In this document: positions 34,153-43,500 of the stretch, piece after piece
Layout: each line of letters starts with the position of its first letter
How positions within the stretch are numbered: the first letter of the stretch is position 1
Source of the DNA: Saprospiraceae bacterium
GTDB lineage: Bacteria; Bacteroidota; Bacteroidia; Chitinophagales; Saprospiraceae
Assembly (NCBI GenBank): GCA_028284395.1
Contig: JANQRV010000427.1
Span: 1-44,593, forward strand
Length of the DNA: 44,593 nt
Reading direction: 5' to 3'
The notes under the pieces: generated by a model
The model's database searches: none
What the model was told of the DNA's origin: nothing
The model's input: the letters and a program-made list of their open reading frames with translations, nothing else
Program-made: the position numbers and the translations under genes

Positions 34153-35328
34153 TCACCTATCCTGCAATATCTTCAGGAATGAAAACAAGGAAATCGCCAT
34201 AACATCATGAGGCAACGGAAACTGATCTTCGCCGGTGTAAATGACAAACTTCTTTTCTGCCTTGATATCCTGGCATGCTTCGTAAAACCCTCTACTGAGG
34301 GAAAGGGATGATCCTCTTTTAATCTCAACGGCCCATCTTTCATTAAGGCTAAATTCCAGAACCAGATCAATTTCAGCACCACCAGCCGTCCGGTAATAAT
34401 AGGGCCTGGTCCTGGGAGGCAAAATGGACATGATGTTATCAATGACGAAGCCTTCCCAGCTTTTTCCAACAACCGGATGTCCGAGTAAATCGTCATATGT
34501 GCCGATATTTAGCAAGGAATGAGTAATACCACTATCGCGAACATACACTTTGGGGGACTTAACCAGTCGTTTCTTAATATTAGCCGTGTAGGGCGGCAAC
34601 CGGCGAACCAGAAGTAGATCCACCAGGAGATCAATATAACGGGCAACTGTGACGCCTGAAACATCGATATTAGCGGCCAGTTTTGAAGCATTAAGATTGG
34701 TCCCCTGGCTGTGGGCCAGCATGGTCCAGAACCGTTCCAGTGTCTGGGATGGAATACGCGGCCCTAATTGTGGAATGTCTCGTTCCAGATAGGTCTTAAT
34801 GAAATTGTAGCGCCAGTCCTGGCTATTCTGTTCATCGGCTAACAGGCTTTCAGGAAAACCGCCTTTCAGCCATAGCTCATTTAGCGCACCAGAATCTTCC
34901 GCACTCTTCATATATTCCATTGCATCGACGGGAAATAGTTCAATATATGCAATGCGACCGGCAAGCGTTTCACTGGATTGCTTTAATAGATCAATGGACG
35001 CAGATCCCAAAAAGAGAAATTGCCCGGTTTTATTGCCTTTGCGTCTTTCCCTGTCAATCAGGCCGCGAATGGGTGCGAATATTTCCGGTACCCTCTGTAC
35101 TTCATCCAAAATGATAAGCTTGTCCCGATTGACCTTTTGAAAGGCCTCAATGTCCTGGACCTTTTGAAGATCTATCCGGTTTTCCAAATCCAGGTAGGTT
35201 GCCGGTATCGTTTTGGCAACCTGAAAGGCCAGTGTTGTCTTTCCAACTTGCCGTGGCCCCATGAGGGCAACAGAAGAGTTCGTTTTTAGTGCGGCCGTGA
35301 TTTTTTGTTCTAAACGCCTTGGTATCAT
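34153..35328 (-). CDS. AAA ATPase with DUF4143 nuclease-like C-terminus
   Basis: 391 residues. Walker A GPRQVGKTT at 24-32, Walker B LIILDEVQRVPE with Asp75-Glu76, sensor FLFLGSAS. The central winged helix (TNLNASKLAANIDVSGVTVARYI) and the C-terminal DUF4143 segment (KVYVRDSGITHSLL, then GAEIDLVLEF and WAVEIKRG) are typical; the last part has a PD-(D/E)XK-like arrangement. This widespread family is frequent in toxin or defence settings, but its role is unclear. It is a single gene, and a perfect 10-bp inverted repeat abuts its start codon, suggesting autoregulation. Confidence 0.88.
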   Translation of the reverse strand: MIPRRLEQKITAALKTNSSVALMGPRQVGKTTLAFQVAKTIPATYLDLENRIDLQKVQDIEAFQKVNRDKLIILDEVQRVPEIFAPIRGLIDRERRKGNKTGQFLFLGSASIDLLKQSSETLAGRIAYIELFPVDAMEYMKSAEDSGALNELWLKGGFPESLLADEQNSQDWRYNFIKTYLERDIPQLGPRIPSQTLERFWTMLAHSQGTNLNASKLAANIDVSGVTVARYIDLLVDLLLVRRLPPYTANIKKRLVKSPKVYVRDSGITHSLLNIGTYDDLLGHPVVGKSWEGFVIDNIMSILPPRTRPYYYRTAGGAEIDLVLEFSLNERWAVEIKRGSSLSLSRGFYEACQDIKAEKKFVIYTGEDQFPLPHDVMAISLFSFLKILQDR

Positions 35329-35365
35329 CTATGCAAATCTAACATGAAATATTAAATTTGCATAG
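35329..35365 (-). promoter_or_regulatory. Inverted repeat at the DUF4143 gene start (operator candidate)
   Basis: CTATGCAAAT (35329-35338) and its exact complement ATTTGCATAG (35356-35365), separated by 17 bases. The first arm touches the start codon at 35328. On the minus strand TAGATTTG (35341-35334) fits the -7 consensus TAnnTTTG, so the transcript would be nearly leaderless and the arms would flank RNA polymerase. The rest of the 304-base gap to 35632 shows nothing. Confidence 0.5.
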
Positions 35366-35632
35366 TTAAATCTCTGGTTGCAAACATGTCAGTAAGATTT
35401 TGGGGCCAAAAATAGATCATATCTTTGAGGAAAGAGGAAGAAAGAGTAAAATGGAAGCAACCTATGGACGACGTACTTAACATACGCTTAGGATAGCTCA
35501 ACGACTGAGGATGAACCTTCCCGCTGATCATAGGATTTTTAATTCTTCCACCCACTCAAATATACATACACTGCTCTGGTAAGGCAAGTTCCCTTAAAGC
35601 CCTACCGTAAAAGTCATGAGGGAAGCAAACCT

Positions 35633-35908
35633 TCAATGATTGATGGTCCTGTTTATCCGGTACATGTTCCGATATCTCAACAACTCTCCCCGACTAAACC
35701 GTCGATCATGAATGTGGGTGAAAACAGTAAAGTGCCCCTCTCGAATCAGAACTTTCAGGACTTTGGAAGAAATACCTAAAATCCGACACGCGGTTCCGGT
35801 ACTCACCAGATCATCTTCACCAATTACGCGTTGAATTTCCCGGTTGATGGTTTCAAATTCTTTGCGAACCAGCTCTTGAATCATGTCGCGAAGGTCCTCT
35901 TTGGACAT
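35633..35908 (-). CDS. Small helix-turn-helix (MerR/excisionase-type) protein
   Basis: 91 residues. After a helical N-terminus (KEDLRDMIQELVRKEFETIN) it has VSTGTACRILGISSKVLKVLIREGHF and HDRRFSRGELLRY, the arrangement of helix_turn_helix_17 excisionase-like DNA-binding domains. It stands alone between the DUF4143 gene and a 479-base gap. It could be an orphan excisionase left from an earlier element at this site, or a transcription factor. Confidence 0.72.
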   Translation of the reverse strand: MSKEDLRDMIQELVRKEFETINREIQRVIGEDDLVSTGTACRILGISSKVLKVLIREGHFTVFTHIHDRRFSRGELLRYRNMYRINRTINH

Positions 35909-36387
35909 GGCCTGAAGCTACAGCACAGATATAGAGAGAACAATTGAATAAAGGAAAAATAAGAAGCTTGACAATCAACAAAACTATTGGCTTTTCCACC
36001 GTTTTCCCACATCATACATTTGCCAAACAACCGATTCCCGAAACGCTCGCTTATCAAACCGAACATGTTAAAGTCCAACCTTCCTGACCTCTTGGTTGCT
36101 ATGACTCTTATCTGATATCAACCCCCAATAGAATCATCGTCAACGAAAAAGTATCATCCTTAATCCGATGGAAATCGAGGAATTTGGTCACTGGGCAGAA
36201 CAGCAAATCGCCTTGATGCTACCCTTTGATAATCAACAATTTCAAAAGAATCACCTCGCTTTTCTTAGCAGTATTCCTTCCTTACAAAATTTTTTTTCAA
36301 AAATCTTAAGTCTCCTAGGGGACATTTTGGAGATCCATTACACTGTAAGGTGTAGATCATTATTTCAATTGACAAAAATATAACCTT
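35909..36387. other. 479-base gap with one doubtful short frame
   Basis: Holds the promoter region of the peroxidase gene. A 71-codon frame at 36168-36383 (MEIEEFGHWAEQQIALML) shows no recognisable domain and is low-complexity near its end. Near the peroxidase start there are two small inverted repeats (TCTCC...GGAGA near 36310-36335 and TACAC...GTGTA near 36340-36356). Confidence 0.35.
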
Positions 36388-38331
36388 ATGAAAACTAATA
36401 CCTCTACACTAAAACTCAACTTAATCATCCTCTTGACAAGCCTATTCTTTCTTCCTGCAATAGCTCAGGATGATTGCCCTTACTATTTCCGTACCCTTGA
36501 TGGAAGCTGCAACAATTTCGAAAACCCGGAATGGGGAAATGCAGGCATCCAAATGTTCAGAGAAATCCCCTCCCACTACGGACCACCAGATTTTAAATAC
36601 TCCTATGGCGGGCAAGGCCGGCTGAACCCAAGAGCAATTTCAAATATAGTCTGCGCCCAGGGGCCCGACAGATATAACTTCAACGACCTGAGTTCTTTTA
36701 CCTACTCGTGGGGACAGTTTCTCGATCACGACATTACGGCTACGCCAGGTAGCGATACAGAAGAAGAACACATTCCATTACCAGAAGACGAACCTTTATT
36801 CCGTATTCCTATTGAATTCAAGCGCTCGGCAGCAAGAGAAGGGACCGGGATTGACAACCCACGTCAGCAAAGCAACGACATCACGGCATGGATCGATGCG
36901 TCTCAAGTATATGGCTCTGACAATGAAAGAGCATCTTGGTTAAGAACCTACCAGGGCGGAAAACTAAAAACTTCTTACGGAAACCGTTTACCGTACAATA
37001 CGATCGACGGAGAAAAAGACAGTCCAGTCGACCCACATGCTCCCAAAATGGCAGGTGACGACCAATTAGAAAAGCTGTTTGTAGCCGGTGACGAACGTGC
37101 AAACGAGCAACCCGGTCTAACCGCACTACACACTTTATTTGTCAGAGAACACAACCGGCTTTGCGATGAGTTCATCAGATTGGGTTATACTGATGACGAC
37201 GGTAACTACAACATCGTTCGTTCTATCATCATCGCCTACATGCAAGCCATAACCTATAACGAATATCTGCCAGCATTAGGTATCAAATTGGATCCTTACA
37301 AAGGTTACGATCCTACGGTACGCCCAGACATCATGAACATTTTCGCAACTGCCGCTTTCAGATACGGTCACTCTAACATCGACCACGAACTGCTGATTGC
37401 CGAAGACGATTACTTTGTATCCGAAACAATTCCTTTGGCGCGGGCTTTCTTCACAACCAGAGTGATGGAACAATACAACATCAAGCCGATCATCCTGGGA
37501 TTGATCACTCAGAAACAACAAAGTACGGACCCGTTCATCATTGACAACCTGAGGAACTTCCTCTTTGCCCCAACTCCCAACTCTCCAGGCCTGGATTTGG
37601 CAGCACTGAATATCCAGCGTGGAAGAGACCACGGTTTGCCTGATTACAACCGCGTTCGTACTCACTACCTGGGAGCACCTGCTACTTCCTGGGAAGATAT
37701 TACGACTGACCCTGAAATGCAGTCCAGACTACAGGCTGCTTACGGAAATAACATCAATGATTTGGATTTATGGGTAGGTTTGATGGCCGAAGACCACATC
37801 CATGGCGGTGAAGTAGGCCCGACGATGGCAGCAGTGATCAAAGATCAATTTGAAAGACTCAGAGATGGTGACCGCTTCTACTACGAAATCGATCCAGTAG
37901 CAATCGACTGGTGGGAAGACATCAAGCACGAAATCAAATTGGCAACAATCATCTACAGAAATATCGATGCAAAATTCATCCCATACGACGTATTCCGTGT
38001 CTATGATGGATACTCGGCAGCACCACCGGTACCGCAACAAAACAAAGTAAGTATTGCTGAAAACAAAACTAAAAGTCAAAGCAATGTGATCGCCTTCCCT
38101 AACCCAACACCAGGAGAAGTTGGCATCAGACTGAAAAACGAAGACAGCAGTACTTTTGAACTACAAGTATTAAACCTGGATGGCAAAGTACTCAAGCAAT
38201 TGAACAGCACCAGAATTGATGCCTTCCACCAAGATAAAATTGACTTAAGTGATCTACCAGATGGTATCTATGCTTTACAAATGAAAGTTGGAGACCAACG
38301 AATCTACAAGCGAGTGATTAAGAGCAAATAA
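36388..38331 (+). CDS. Secreted animal-type haem peroxidase with T9SS sorting domain
   Basis: 647 residues. Signal peptide 1-27 (cleavage after AIAQ). The peroxidase domain spans about 40-550: distal site SWGQFLDHDIT with Gln110 and His114, the calcium-type region following it, TALHTLFVREHNRLCDE, and proximal His328 in AFRYGHSNIDHELL, then LAALNIQRGRDHGLPDYN, all hallmarks of the peroxidasin/myeloperoxidase superfamily. Residues 565-647 are a type A T9SS C-terminal domain (NVIAFPNPTPGEV, LSDLPDGIYALQM, YKRVIKSK), so it is exported by the type IX system and attached or released. It would oxidise halides or phenolics with hydrogen peroxide; the substrate is unknown. A bidirectional terminator follows. 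Confidence 0.93.
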   Translation: MKTNTSTLKLNLIILLTSLFFLPAIAQDDCPYYFRTLDGSCNNFENPEWGNAGIQMFREIPSHYGPPDFKYSYGGQGRLNPRAISNIVCAQGPDRYNFNDLSSFTYSWGQFLDHDITATPGSDTEEEHIPLPEDEPLFRIPIEFKRSAAREGTGIDNPRQQSNDITAWIDASQVYGSDNERASWLRTYQGGKLKTSYGNRLPYNTIDGEKDSPVDPHAPKMAGDDQLEKLFVAGDERANEQPGLTALHTLFVREHNRLCDEFIRLGYTDDDGNYNIVRSIIIAYMQAITYNEYLPALGIKLDPYKGYDPTVRPDIMNIFATAAFRYGHSNIDHELLIAEDDYFVSETIPLARAFFTTRVMEQYNIKPIILGLITQKQQSTDPFIIDNLRNFLFAPTPNSPGLDLAALNIQRGRDHGLPDYNRVRTHYLGAPATSWEDITTDPEMQSRLQAAYGNNINDLDLWVGLMAEDHIHGGEVGPTMAAVIKDQFERLRDGDRFYYEIDPVAIDWWEDIKHEIKLATIIYRNIDAKFIPYDVFRVYDGYSAAPPVPQQNKVSIAENKTKSQSNVIAFPNPTPGEVGIRLKNEDSSTFELQVLNLDGKVLKQLNSTRIDAFHQDKIDLSDLPDGIYALQMKVGDQRIYKRVIKSK

Positions 38332-38361
38332 GAAGGCTCACTCGAACACACACGACAGGAA

Positions 38362-38393
38362 AACCCGGTATCGATCCAACTCGGTACCGGGTT
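38362..38393. terminator. Terminator between convergent genes
   Basis: Perfect 9-bp arms AACCCGGTA and TACCGGGTT around a 14-base loop. On the minus strand it is followed by TTTTCC, on the plus strand by CTTG, so it probably serves mainly the minus-strand YceI gene but sits between both stops. Confidence 0.7.
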
Positions 38394-38427
38394 CTTGCCT
38401 TAATCAACGCTACTTCATTTCCTATCT

Positions 38428-39432
38428 TCATTCCTTAAGGTGCCGATCTAATTCCAGAGCAGCAGGATGCCGCGGATCAAATTCCAGAGCATGATCAACA
38501 CTTTCTCGAGCCTCCGTCCAGCGTTGCTCGCCCGCTAAAACCTCCGCCATCGCCGCATACAAGTCGGCAATTTCGCTGGGCGCTCCCGATTCACGATGTA
38601 CGGTAATTGCCAGCCTTAGGACCTCCACCCCATTGATTGCTTGTCCACTCTGCGCAAGCCCCAGCCCAGCTCGATAAAAATCTTGAATACCAAATTTATA
38701 ATCTGACGAATCTGCCTCGAACATTTGTTCAACCTCGGCCAGCGTTGCCTCTACTCCTTTTCTTGGGATTTGATCTCTGATAAAAGTGCCGATCGAATGC
38801 TTGCGCCAGGGAAAAACATTATTCAAAGCATTGTAGTGAAAAGCAGCAAAGCTGATGTCAATTTCAATCTCATCAGCCACTATCCCATCCCAGAATTCAT
38901 TGTCGTATACCACATTGAATGTTTTGCGGTCGATCACTAAGTTGGTCTCCAAAACAATTCGCCGGTTTTCCCATTGATCGATACCATGAAGAGTTACTAC
39001 AGTCAGAGGCATCTCCAGTCTTTTAGTCACATCTTTGATGGTTAGGTCGCCCTTCATCCGATAACCTTCCGGGGTACGATAAATTTCTGTGCTTTGAAAT
39101 TGAATAAAAGGATACTTTGCAACATCGAAAAATACTTTCTTAAGATGATCATCACGCCCTGGGTTACCGGTATCGAGTGTTGACGCATCGATGGTTGCAG
39201 TGACAGTAGAGGCTTCCAATCCCTTATCTGCTAAGAACATACTTGCCTGATATTCATTAAAGGTTCCACGCACCCGGCCAAACCCCAAATGTCTGGTCGT
39301 GAAATCCATTAAAGCATGTTGGTTATCAACGATATAAATTACGCCCTCTAATCCCTTTGAAAGAGCGTCCTGCCCCAAAAATTGCGGCAAGAGCAATAAG
39401 AAACAAATAACAACTGATAATCCAATTTTCAT
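38428..39432 (-). CDS. YceI-family protein with C-terminal TPR-like extension
   Basis: 334 residues. Signal peptide 1-21. Residues 28-200 are a YceI lipocalin-like beta-barrel: YIVDNQHALMDFTTRHLGFGRVRGTF, TIDASTLDTGNPGRDDHLK, FDVAKYPFIQFQSTEI, MKGDLTIKDVTKRLEMPL. YceI proteins bind isoprenoid or amphipathic ligands in the periplasm. Residues 225-334 are helical with TPR-like pairs (GLAQSGQAINGVEVLRLAI, ESVDHALEFDPRHPAALEL), an addition not found in plain YceI. No operon partner; it converges with the peroxidase gene. Confidence 0.88.
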   Translation of the reverse strand: MKIGLSVVICFLLLLPQFLGQDALSKGLEGVIYIVDNQHALMDFTTRHLGFGRVRGTFNEYQASMFLADKGLEASTVTATIDASTLDTGNPGRDDHLKKVFFDVAKYPFIQFQSTEIYRTPEGYRMKGDLTIKDVTKRLEMPLTVVTLHGIDQWENRRIVLETNLVIDRKTFNVVYDNEFWDGIVADEIEIDISFAAFHYNALNNVFPWRKHSIGTFIRDQIPRKGVEATLAEVEQMFEADSSDYKFGIQDFYRAGLGLAQSGQAINGVEVLRLAITVHRESGAPSEIADLYAAMAEVLAGEQRWTEARESVDHALEFDPRHPAALELDRHLKE

Positions 39433-39557
39433 AAACCCTTTTTTCGGTGAATCAATTTTTTACTTTCCCGAAAAACAAGTTAGCGAAGCCATTGACATGG
39501 TTCGAGGAGAATGGCAAAATTGGGGACGAATGTAACCTATCGGAGGGATGAATTCAC

Positions 39558-40394
39558 TCACTCTTCACCTAACAGATGCCGTACATTTTGCCGATAGGTT
39601 CTGGTAGAAGTCAGTAGCTTACGGTTCTTGAGAGTGATGAGGTATTCCCCACGACGCCAATGTGTCATTTGCTCAATTGCAGCCTTGTTCACAATTTTTG
39701 ACCGGTGGATCCGCAAGAATTGTTGGCTATCTAATTCCTCCAATAGACTACTCAGTGGCCGTCTGATTTTATAACATTGGTTCGCAGTGTGTAAGTTAAT
39801 GTAATTACGAGCTGCCCCAATCCAATAGATTTCCTCGATTTCGATCTTCTTTCGGACTGAATTTACCGTTACCCAAATGTGTCGCCTTTTCCTCGAAACA
39901 TCGGTTGCCATGTTTGACTGAGCTTTAATCTTAGAAAATTGCCAGATCAATAGAGTGCCCATCACAATCCAGTAAAATAGAAAAGCACGTGGTGTAGAGG
40001 CCAGAATAATGAAGCGGGTCTCGTAAAGGACGTGTGGAATGGAAACGGATCCCATCCCGATAAGATTTTTGATCGTGTAATCCAAGGCGATTGCCATTAG
40101 CCGAGACACTGGCGCCAACATGGCCGATAATACCAAATGTAATAGTAAATTGGATTTCCAATTTGATCCGAACAATGGTATTTGGCTATATACCTTCCAA
40201 AGAACGGGCGTATACAAAGTCCATAACAAAACTGGTGTATAATAGTAAAACCCAACGTCAAATATTTTGTATACATTTAATGTTTCACCATATTGAAGCA
40301 TCCAAAATATGGATGAAATATGAGTTGCCATGCCGAATAACAACCAGAACAAAGTGAGGTACAGCCATATTTTTTTATCGAAAATCAACTCCAT
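39558..40394 (-). CDS. Membrane-bound LytTR transcription regulator
   Basis: 278 residues. Four hydrophobic helices at about 10-28, 45-62, 80-100 and 130-155 form an N-terminal membrane domain. The C-terminal 110 residues are a LytTR DNA-binding domain (VRKKIEIEEIYWIGAARNYINLHT, then LDSQQFLRIHRSKIVNKAAI and TSTRTYRQNVRHLL). It lacks a receiver, so it would be a one-component membrane sensor-regulator. It is divergent from the glycosylase gene with 58 bases between starts. The signal and targets are not evident. Confidence 0.9.
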   Translation of the reverse strand: MELIFDKKIWLYLTLFWLLFGMATHISSIFWMLQYGETLNVYKIFDVGFYYYTPVLLWTLYTPVLWKVYSQIPLFGSNWKSNLLLHLVLSAMLAPVSRLMAIALDYTIKNLIGMGSVSIPHVLYETRFIILASTPRAFLFYWIVMGTLLIWQFSKIKAQSNMATDVSRKRRHIWVTVNSVRKKIEIEEIYWIGAARNYINLHTANQCYKIRRPLSSLLEELDSQQFLRIHRSKIVNKAAIEQMTHWRRGEYLITLKNRKLLTSTRTYRQNVRHLLGEE

Positions 40395-40452
40395 AAACCG
40401 GGTATTTTATAAACCGTCAGTCTGTAAATTACGATAAATTCAATCTACGCTC

Positions 40453-41244
40453 ATGCCTGAACTGCCTGAAGTAAACACCTTTAAAAAGTACTTTGATGCC
40501 AGTGCCTTGCAGACCATTATCTCGAAAGTGGTGGTACACGACGATAAAATTATCCGCAATATCAGCGGCCGCAATTTTGCAAAGAAACTCAAAGGAAGGA
40601 CGTTCATCAATTCCGATCGCCATGGTAAGTATCTATTTGCCAACCTGGACAACAGTCATTCCGTGTTGTTGCATTTTGGCATGACCGGCGATCTGGTTTA
40701 CTATCATGCACCAGAAGACCGACCCCGTTTTGAACGCTTCGTATTTCATTTCCAAGATGGCGGCAAACTAGCGTTCGACTGCCCCCGGAAATTTGCCCGA
40801 ATCCTATACCTGGAAGATAGCGCCCGATACCTAACAGAACTCGGGCTTGGTCCTGACGCGCTTAAAATAGATAAAAACACCTTTATAGCCACCGCTCAGA
40901 ATAAGAAGACAACCATCAAGGGCTTCTTACTCAATCAAAACAATCTTGCTGGAGTGGGCAACCTTTATGCGGATGAGATCTGCTACCAAGCGAGGATCCA
41001 TCCGGCATCCCGGGTTCACTGCTTAAGCCTTGCTCATTTGCGATCAATTTTTAACTTAATGCAGGAAATACTCCAAAAGGCTGTGGACCGGAAGCCGTAT
41101 TATAAAGACTATCCGGAGGATTGGTTTTGGCAGTGGAGGCAAGAGGGTTTTCCCGCACCCAAAGGCAAGGGGGAGGTCGTGAAAACGAAAGTTGCGGGCC
41201 GAACCACCTACTATTGTTCCAACTGGCAAAAACTCTTCGAATAA
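40453..41244 (+). CDS. Fpg/Nei-family DNA glycosylase with degenerate zinc finger
   Basis: 263 residues. Starts MPELPEVNTF, giving the catalytic Pro2 and Glu3 after Met removal. Lys in NSDRHGKYLF matches the conserved beta-elimination Lys. The H2TH motif includes LNQNNLAGVGNLYADEICYQARIHP. The C-terminus ends in VAGRTTYYCSNWQKLFE: the Arg-containing hairpin is kept, but three of the four zinc cysteines are gone, so this is a zincless-finger variant. It would remove oxidised bases and nick the strand. Single gene, divergent from the LytTR regulator. Confidence 0.88.
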   Translation: MPELPEVNTFKKYFDASALQTIISKVVVHDDKIIRNISGRNFAKKLKGRTFINSDRHGKYLFANLDNSHSVLLHFGMTGDLVYYHAPEDRPRFERFVFHFQDGGKLAFDCPRKFARILYLEDSARYLTELGLGPDALKIDKNTFIATAQNKKTTIKGFLLNQNNLAGVGNLYADEICYQARIHPASRVHCLSLAHLRSIFNLMQEILQKAVDRKPYYKDYPEDWFWQWRQEGFPAPKGKGEVVKTKVAGRTTYYCSNWQKLFE

Positions 41245-41414
41245 GACATTCACCATCTAAGCAAAGCGACAGGTTACCAAATAGCGGTAAGTACCGCATG
41301 CAGCCTCCCGAAAACCAGACTGCAAAATTGCCAATAAACAGTGGTCGCCTGGCCAACTAATGTTGCATTAGATAAATCCCATTAATTTACGGGCAGTGAA
41401 AAAACATTTTGCTT

Positions 41415-42365
41415 ATGAAACGGATCGTACAGGTTATTCCCAATGGGCAAAATAGCATTTTTGCAATATCCGGTGTTTCAACGATTATGGGAATGGCGCA
41501 AAAAAAAGGATTGCCCATTGATTATTCCATACTTTCTGCACAGGACAACGGGGAAATCACAGTAGGTGCATTTTCATTACAAACAGATGGTAGAACCAAT
41601 CAATCGGTAAAGGCCGATATCATTATTATTCCGTCGATAGTAGGAGAACCGGATTGGGTTTTGAGGGAAAACAAGGATCTGATCCTATGGCTAATTGAGC
41701 AGGAGAAAAAGGGGGCTCAACTGGTCTCACTTTGTACCGGTGCCTACCTATTGGCCGCTACCGGATTATTGAATAATAAAGAAGCCTCTTCTCATTGCGA
41801 AGCCATTTCTGATCTGCGGAGGCGCTTTCCTCTGGTAAAATGGGTTCCGGAAAAGATCATTACCGACCATGCAGGAATTTATACAAGTGGCGGTACCATC
41901 TCCTCATTCAATGTGCTGATTTACTTGCTGGAAAAATTCTTCGACAAACAAATAGCAAATAACATCGCAAAGATAATTCAATTAGAGTATCCCAGAAAAT
42001 CCCAAAAACCCTTCTATATCTTTGCTAATCAACGCAACCACAGGGATGAAAAAATTTTGGCCATTCAAGACTATCTCGAAAACCAGGTCGGCAATCCCCT
42101 TAACCTGAATCAAGTTGCGCGCCGCTTCGGAATCAGCAGGCGCAGTCTTAACAGAAAGTTTAAGGAGGCCACCGGCGACAACCCGCAAACCTATATTCAA
42201 AAGGCTCGGATCGAGCAAGCCAAGGTGCTCCTGGAATCCGATCACCTCTCCATCAATGAAGTGATCTACGAAATTGGTTACAGCGATGGCCACTCTTTCA
42301 GAAAACTCTTTAGGAAGGTCACTGGTTTACTTCCAAGTGAATACCGGAAGAAATATTCCAGGTGA
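41415..42365 (+). CDS. GlxA-type AraC regulator (DJ-1/PfpI domain plus HTH)
   Basis: 316 residues from the ATG at 41415 (a TTG two codons upstream is weaker). Residues 1-185 are a DJ-1/PfpI-like amidotransferase fold with nucleophile-elbow segment LVSLCTGAYLLAATGLL and DHAGIYTSGG. Residues 215-315 are a double AraC HTH (NLNQVARRFGISRRSLNRKF and SINEVIYEIGYSDGHSFRKLFRKVTGLLPSEYRK). Such regulators sense small nitrogenous or aldehyde signals and activate nearby genes. Separated by 170 bases from the glycosylase and convergent with the DinB-like gene. Confidence 0.92.
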   Translation: MKRIVQVIPNGQNSIFAISGVSTIMGMAQKKGLPIDYSILSAQDNGEITVGAFSLQTDGRTNQSVKADIIIIPSIVGEPDWVLRENKDLILWLIEQEKKGAQLVSLCTGAYLLAATGLLNNKEASSHCEAISDLRRRFPLVKWVPEKIITDHAGIYTSGGTISSFNVLIYLLEKFFDKQIANNIAKIIQLEYPRKSQKPFYIFANQRNHRDEKILAIQDYLENQVGNPLNLNQVARRFGISRRSLNRKFKEATGDNPQTYIQKARIEQAKVLLESDHLSINEVIYEIGYSDGHSFRKLFRKVTGLLPSEYRKKYSR

Positions 42366-42379
42366 CGGTCTACAGTCTT

Positions 42380-43351
42380 TTAACTTGTTTTTATCAACCG
42401 AAAAACCTGACCGCCAGGTGCATGAAAATAGAAGTTTTTCTGTTGGTCGACTTTATAACCCGGCCGGAATTCGTCGGCTCCGGAAGCAATGATCCTTCTT
42501 TTTACTGATTCAAAATAAGCTTTTGGCACACGCAATCCTGCCTGCATACTCTTGGCAAATTCCTCTTTTGAAAGCAATTGGTCCTCCTCCTGTTGATAGT
42601 AAAAGACAACAAAACCGCCCCCCTCAAAAAGTACGCGGTCATATTTTTCATGAACCTCCACCTCCAATAGCAATACATCGCCAAACAATGTATTGAGTGC
42701 CGTACGCTTTGAGTAATGCACATTGACTTTAACGGCGCCTCCAAAACCGATCTCCGCAGTTTTTAAACCCAGTACTTTTTTGATTTCTTCAATTTGATTG
42801 GTATGCCGGGCAGTGTGCCCGGACAGTAATAACACATTTTGGTAAAGGGAGATTTCTCCTACTGGAGAACCCGTGAAATAATGGTCCAGATTTTTCTCAT
42901 TTGTTTTCAGAAAACGATACAATTCTTCCCTTGTACTACTGTACTCAGCCAGGAATTGCGATTTAGATTTCCAGCTTCCCTTGGGTTCCAGCGGCGCAAT
43001 GGTTTTGGCTTTTTTGTTGATCCGATCGTACAGAAAATTCAACACCTGCTCATTGGAGAGTGTAGGCTGCTTTTTGACGGGGACCTCATCTTCAAGCTGT
43101 TGACAAATTTTCTGCAATATACCTCTCTCCGCATCCAGGATGTGTTCTGCACATTCCGCAATTGACCAGCGTCCTTCCTCAGTTCGCCTTTCCCAATGTT
43201 CTCCCTCAATTCCAGTCAAGGTAGCGAACAAATAAGCTTCGCTTTCCTGTAAATGATTCAGTAGAAAGGCAGTTCTTACTTCATCCCCAGCCTTGATCGT
43301 AAATGGTGCGGTCAGCAGCAATACAATGGAAATAATAGCTAATGGTTTCAT
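42380..43351 (-). CDS. Secreted DinB-like (DinB_2) protein with extra C-terminal domain
   Basis: 323 residues. Signal peptide 1-21 (KAGDE after cleavage). Residues 25-190 form a DinB-like four-helix bundle with metal-ligand histidines in RWSIAECAEHILDAE and LLLSGHTARHTNQIEEI. Residues 195-323 are a beta-rich region (GFGGAVKVNVHYSKR, YDRVLFEGGGFVVFYY) I do not recognise. DinB-fold proteins are putative metal-dependent thiol transferases or hydrolases; the exported form is common in Bacteroidota. Convergent with the AraC gene, stops 15 bases apart. Confidence 0.82.
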   Translation of the reverse strand: MKPLAIISIVLLLTAPFTIKAGDEVRTAFLLNHLQESEAYLFATLTGIEGEHWERRTEEGRWSIAECAEHILDAERGILQKICQQLEDEVPVKKQPTLSNEQVLNFLYDRINKKAKTIAPLEPKGSWKSKSQFLAEYSSTREELYRFLKTNEKNLDHYFTGSPVGEISLYQNVLLLSGHTARHTNQIEEIKKVLGLKTAEIGFGGAVKVNVHYSKRTALNTLFGDVLLLEVEVHEKYDRVLFEGGGFVVFYYQQEEDQLLSKEEFAKSMQAGLRVPKAYFESVKRRIIASGADEFRPGYKVDQQKNFYFHAPGGQVFRLIKTS

Positions 43352-43500
43352 CTTTTTGACCCAAAATTAGAGGACTCTGACTATCCATGAGGTCATCGAG
43401 CTTGCCTAACAATTGGGGGTTCTTTGCCAAGATATTTTTTAGTCGACAGACTATGGAATTGTTATCTTACGGACCATCATACATTCTGAAAATCAAATTA

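Noticed and set aside
36168..36383. 71-codon open frame before the peroxidase gene
   Set aside because: No domain, no clear start signal, and it occupies the likely promoter region of the peroxidase.
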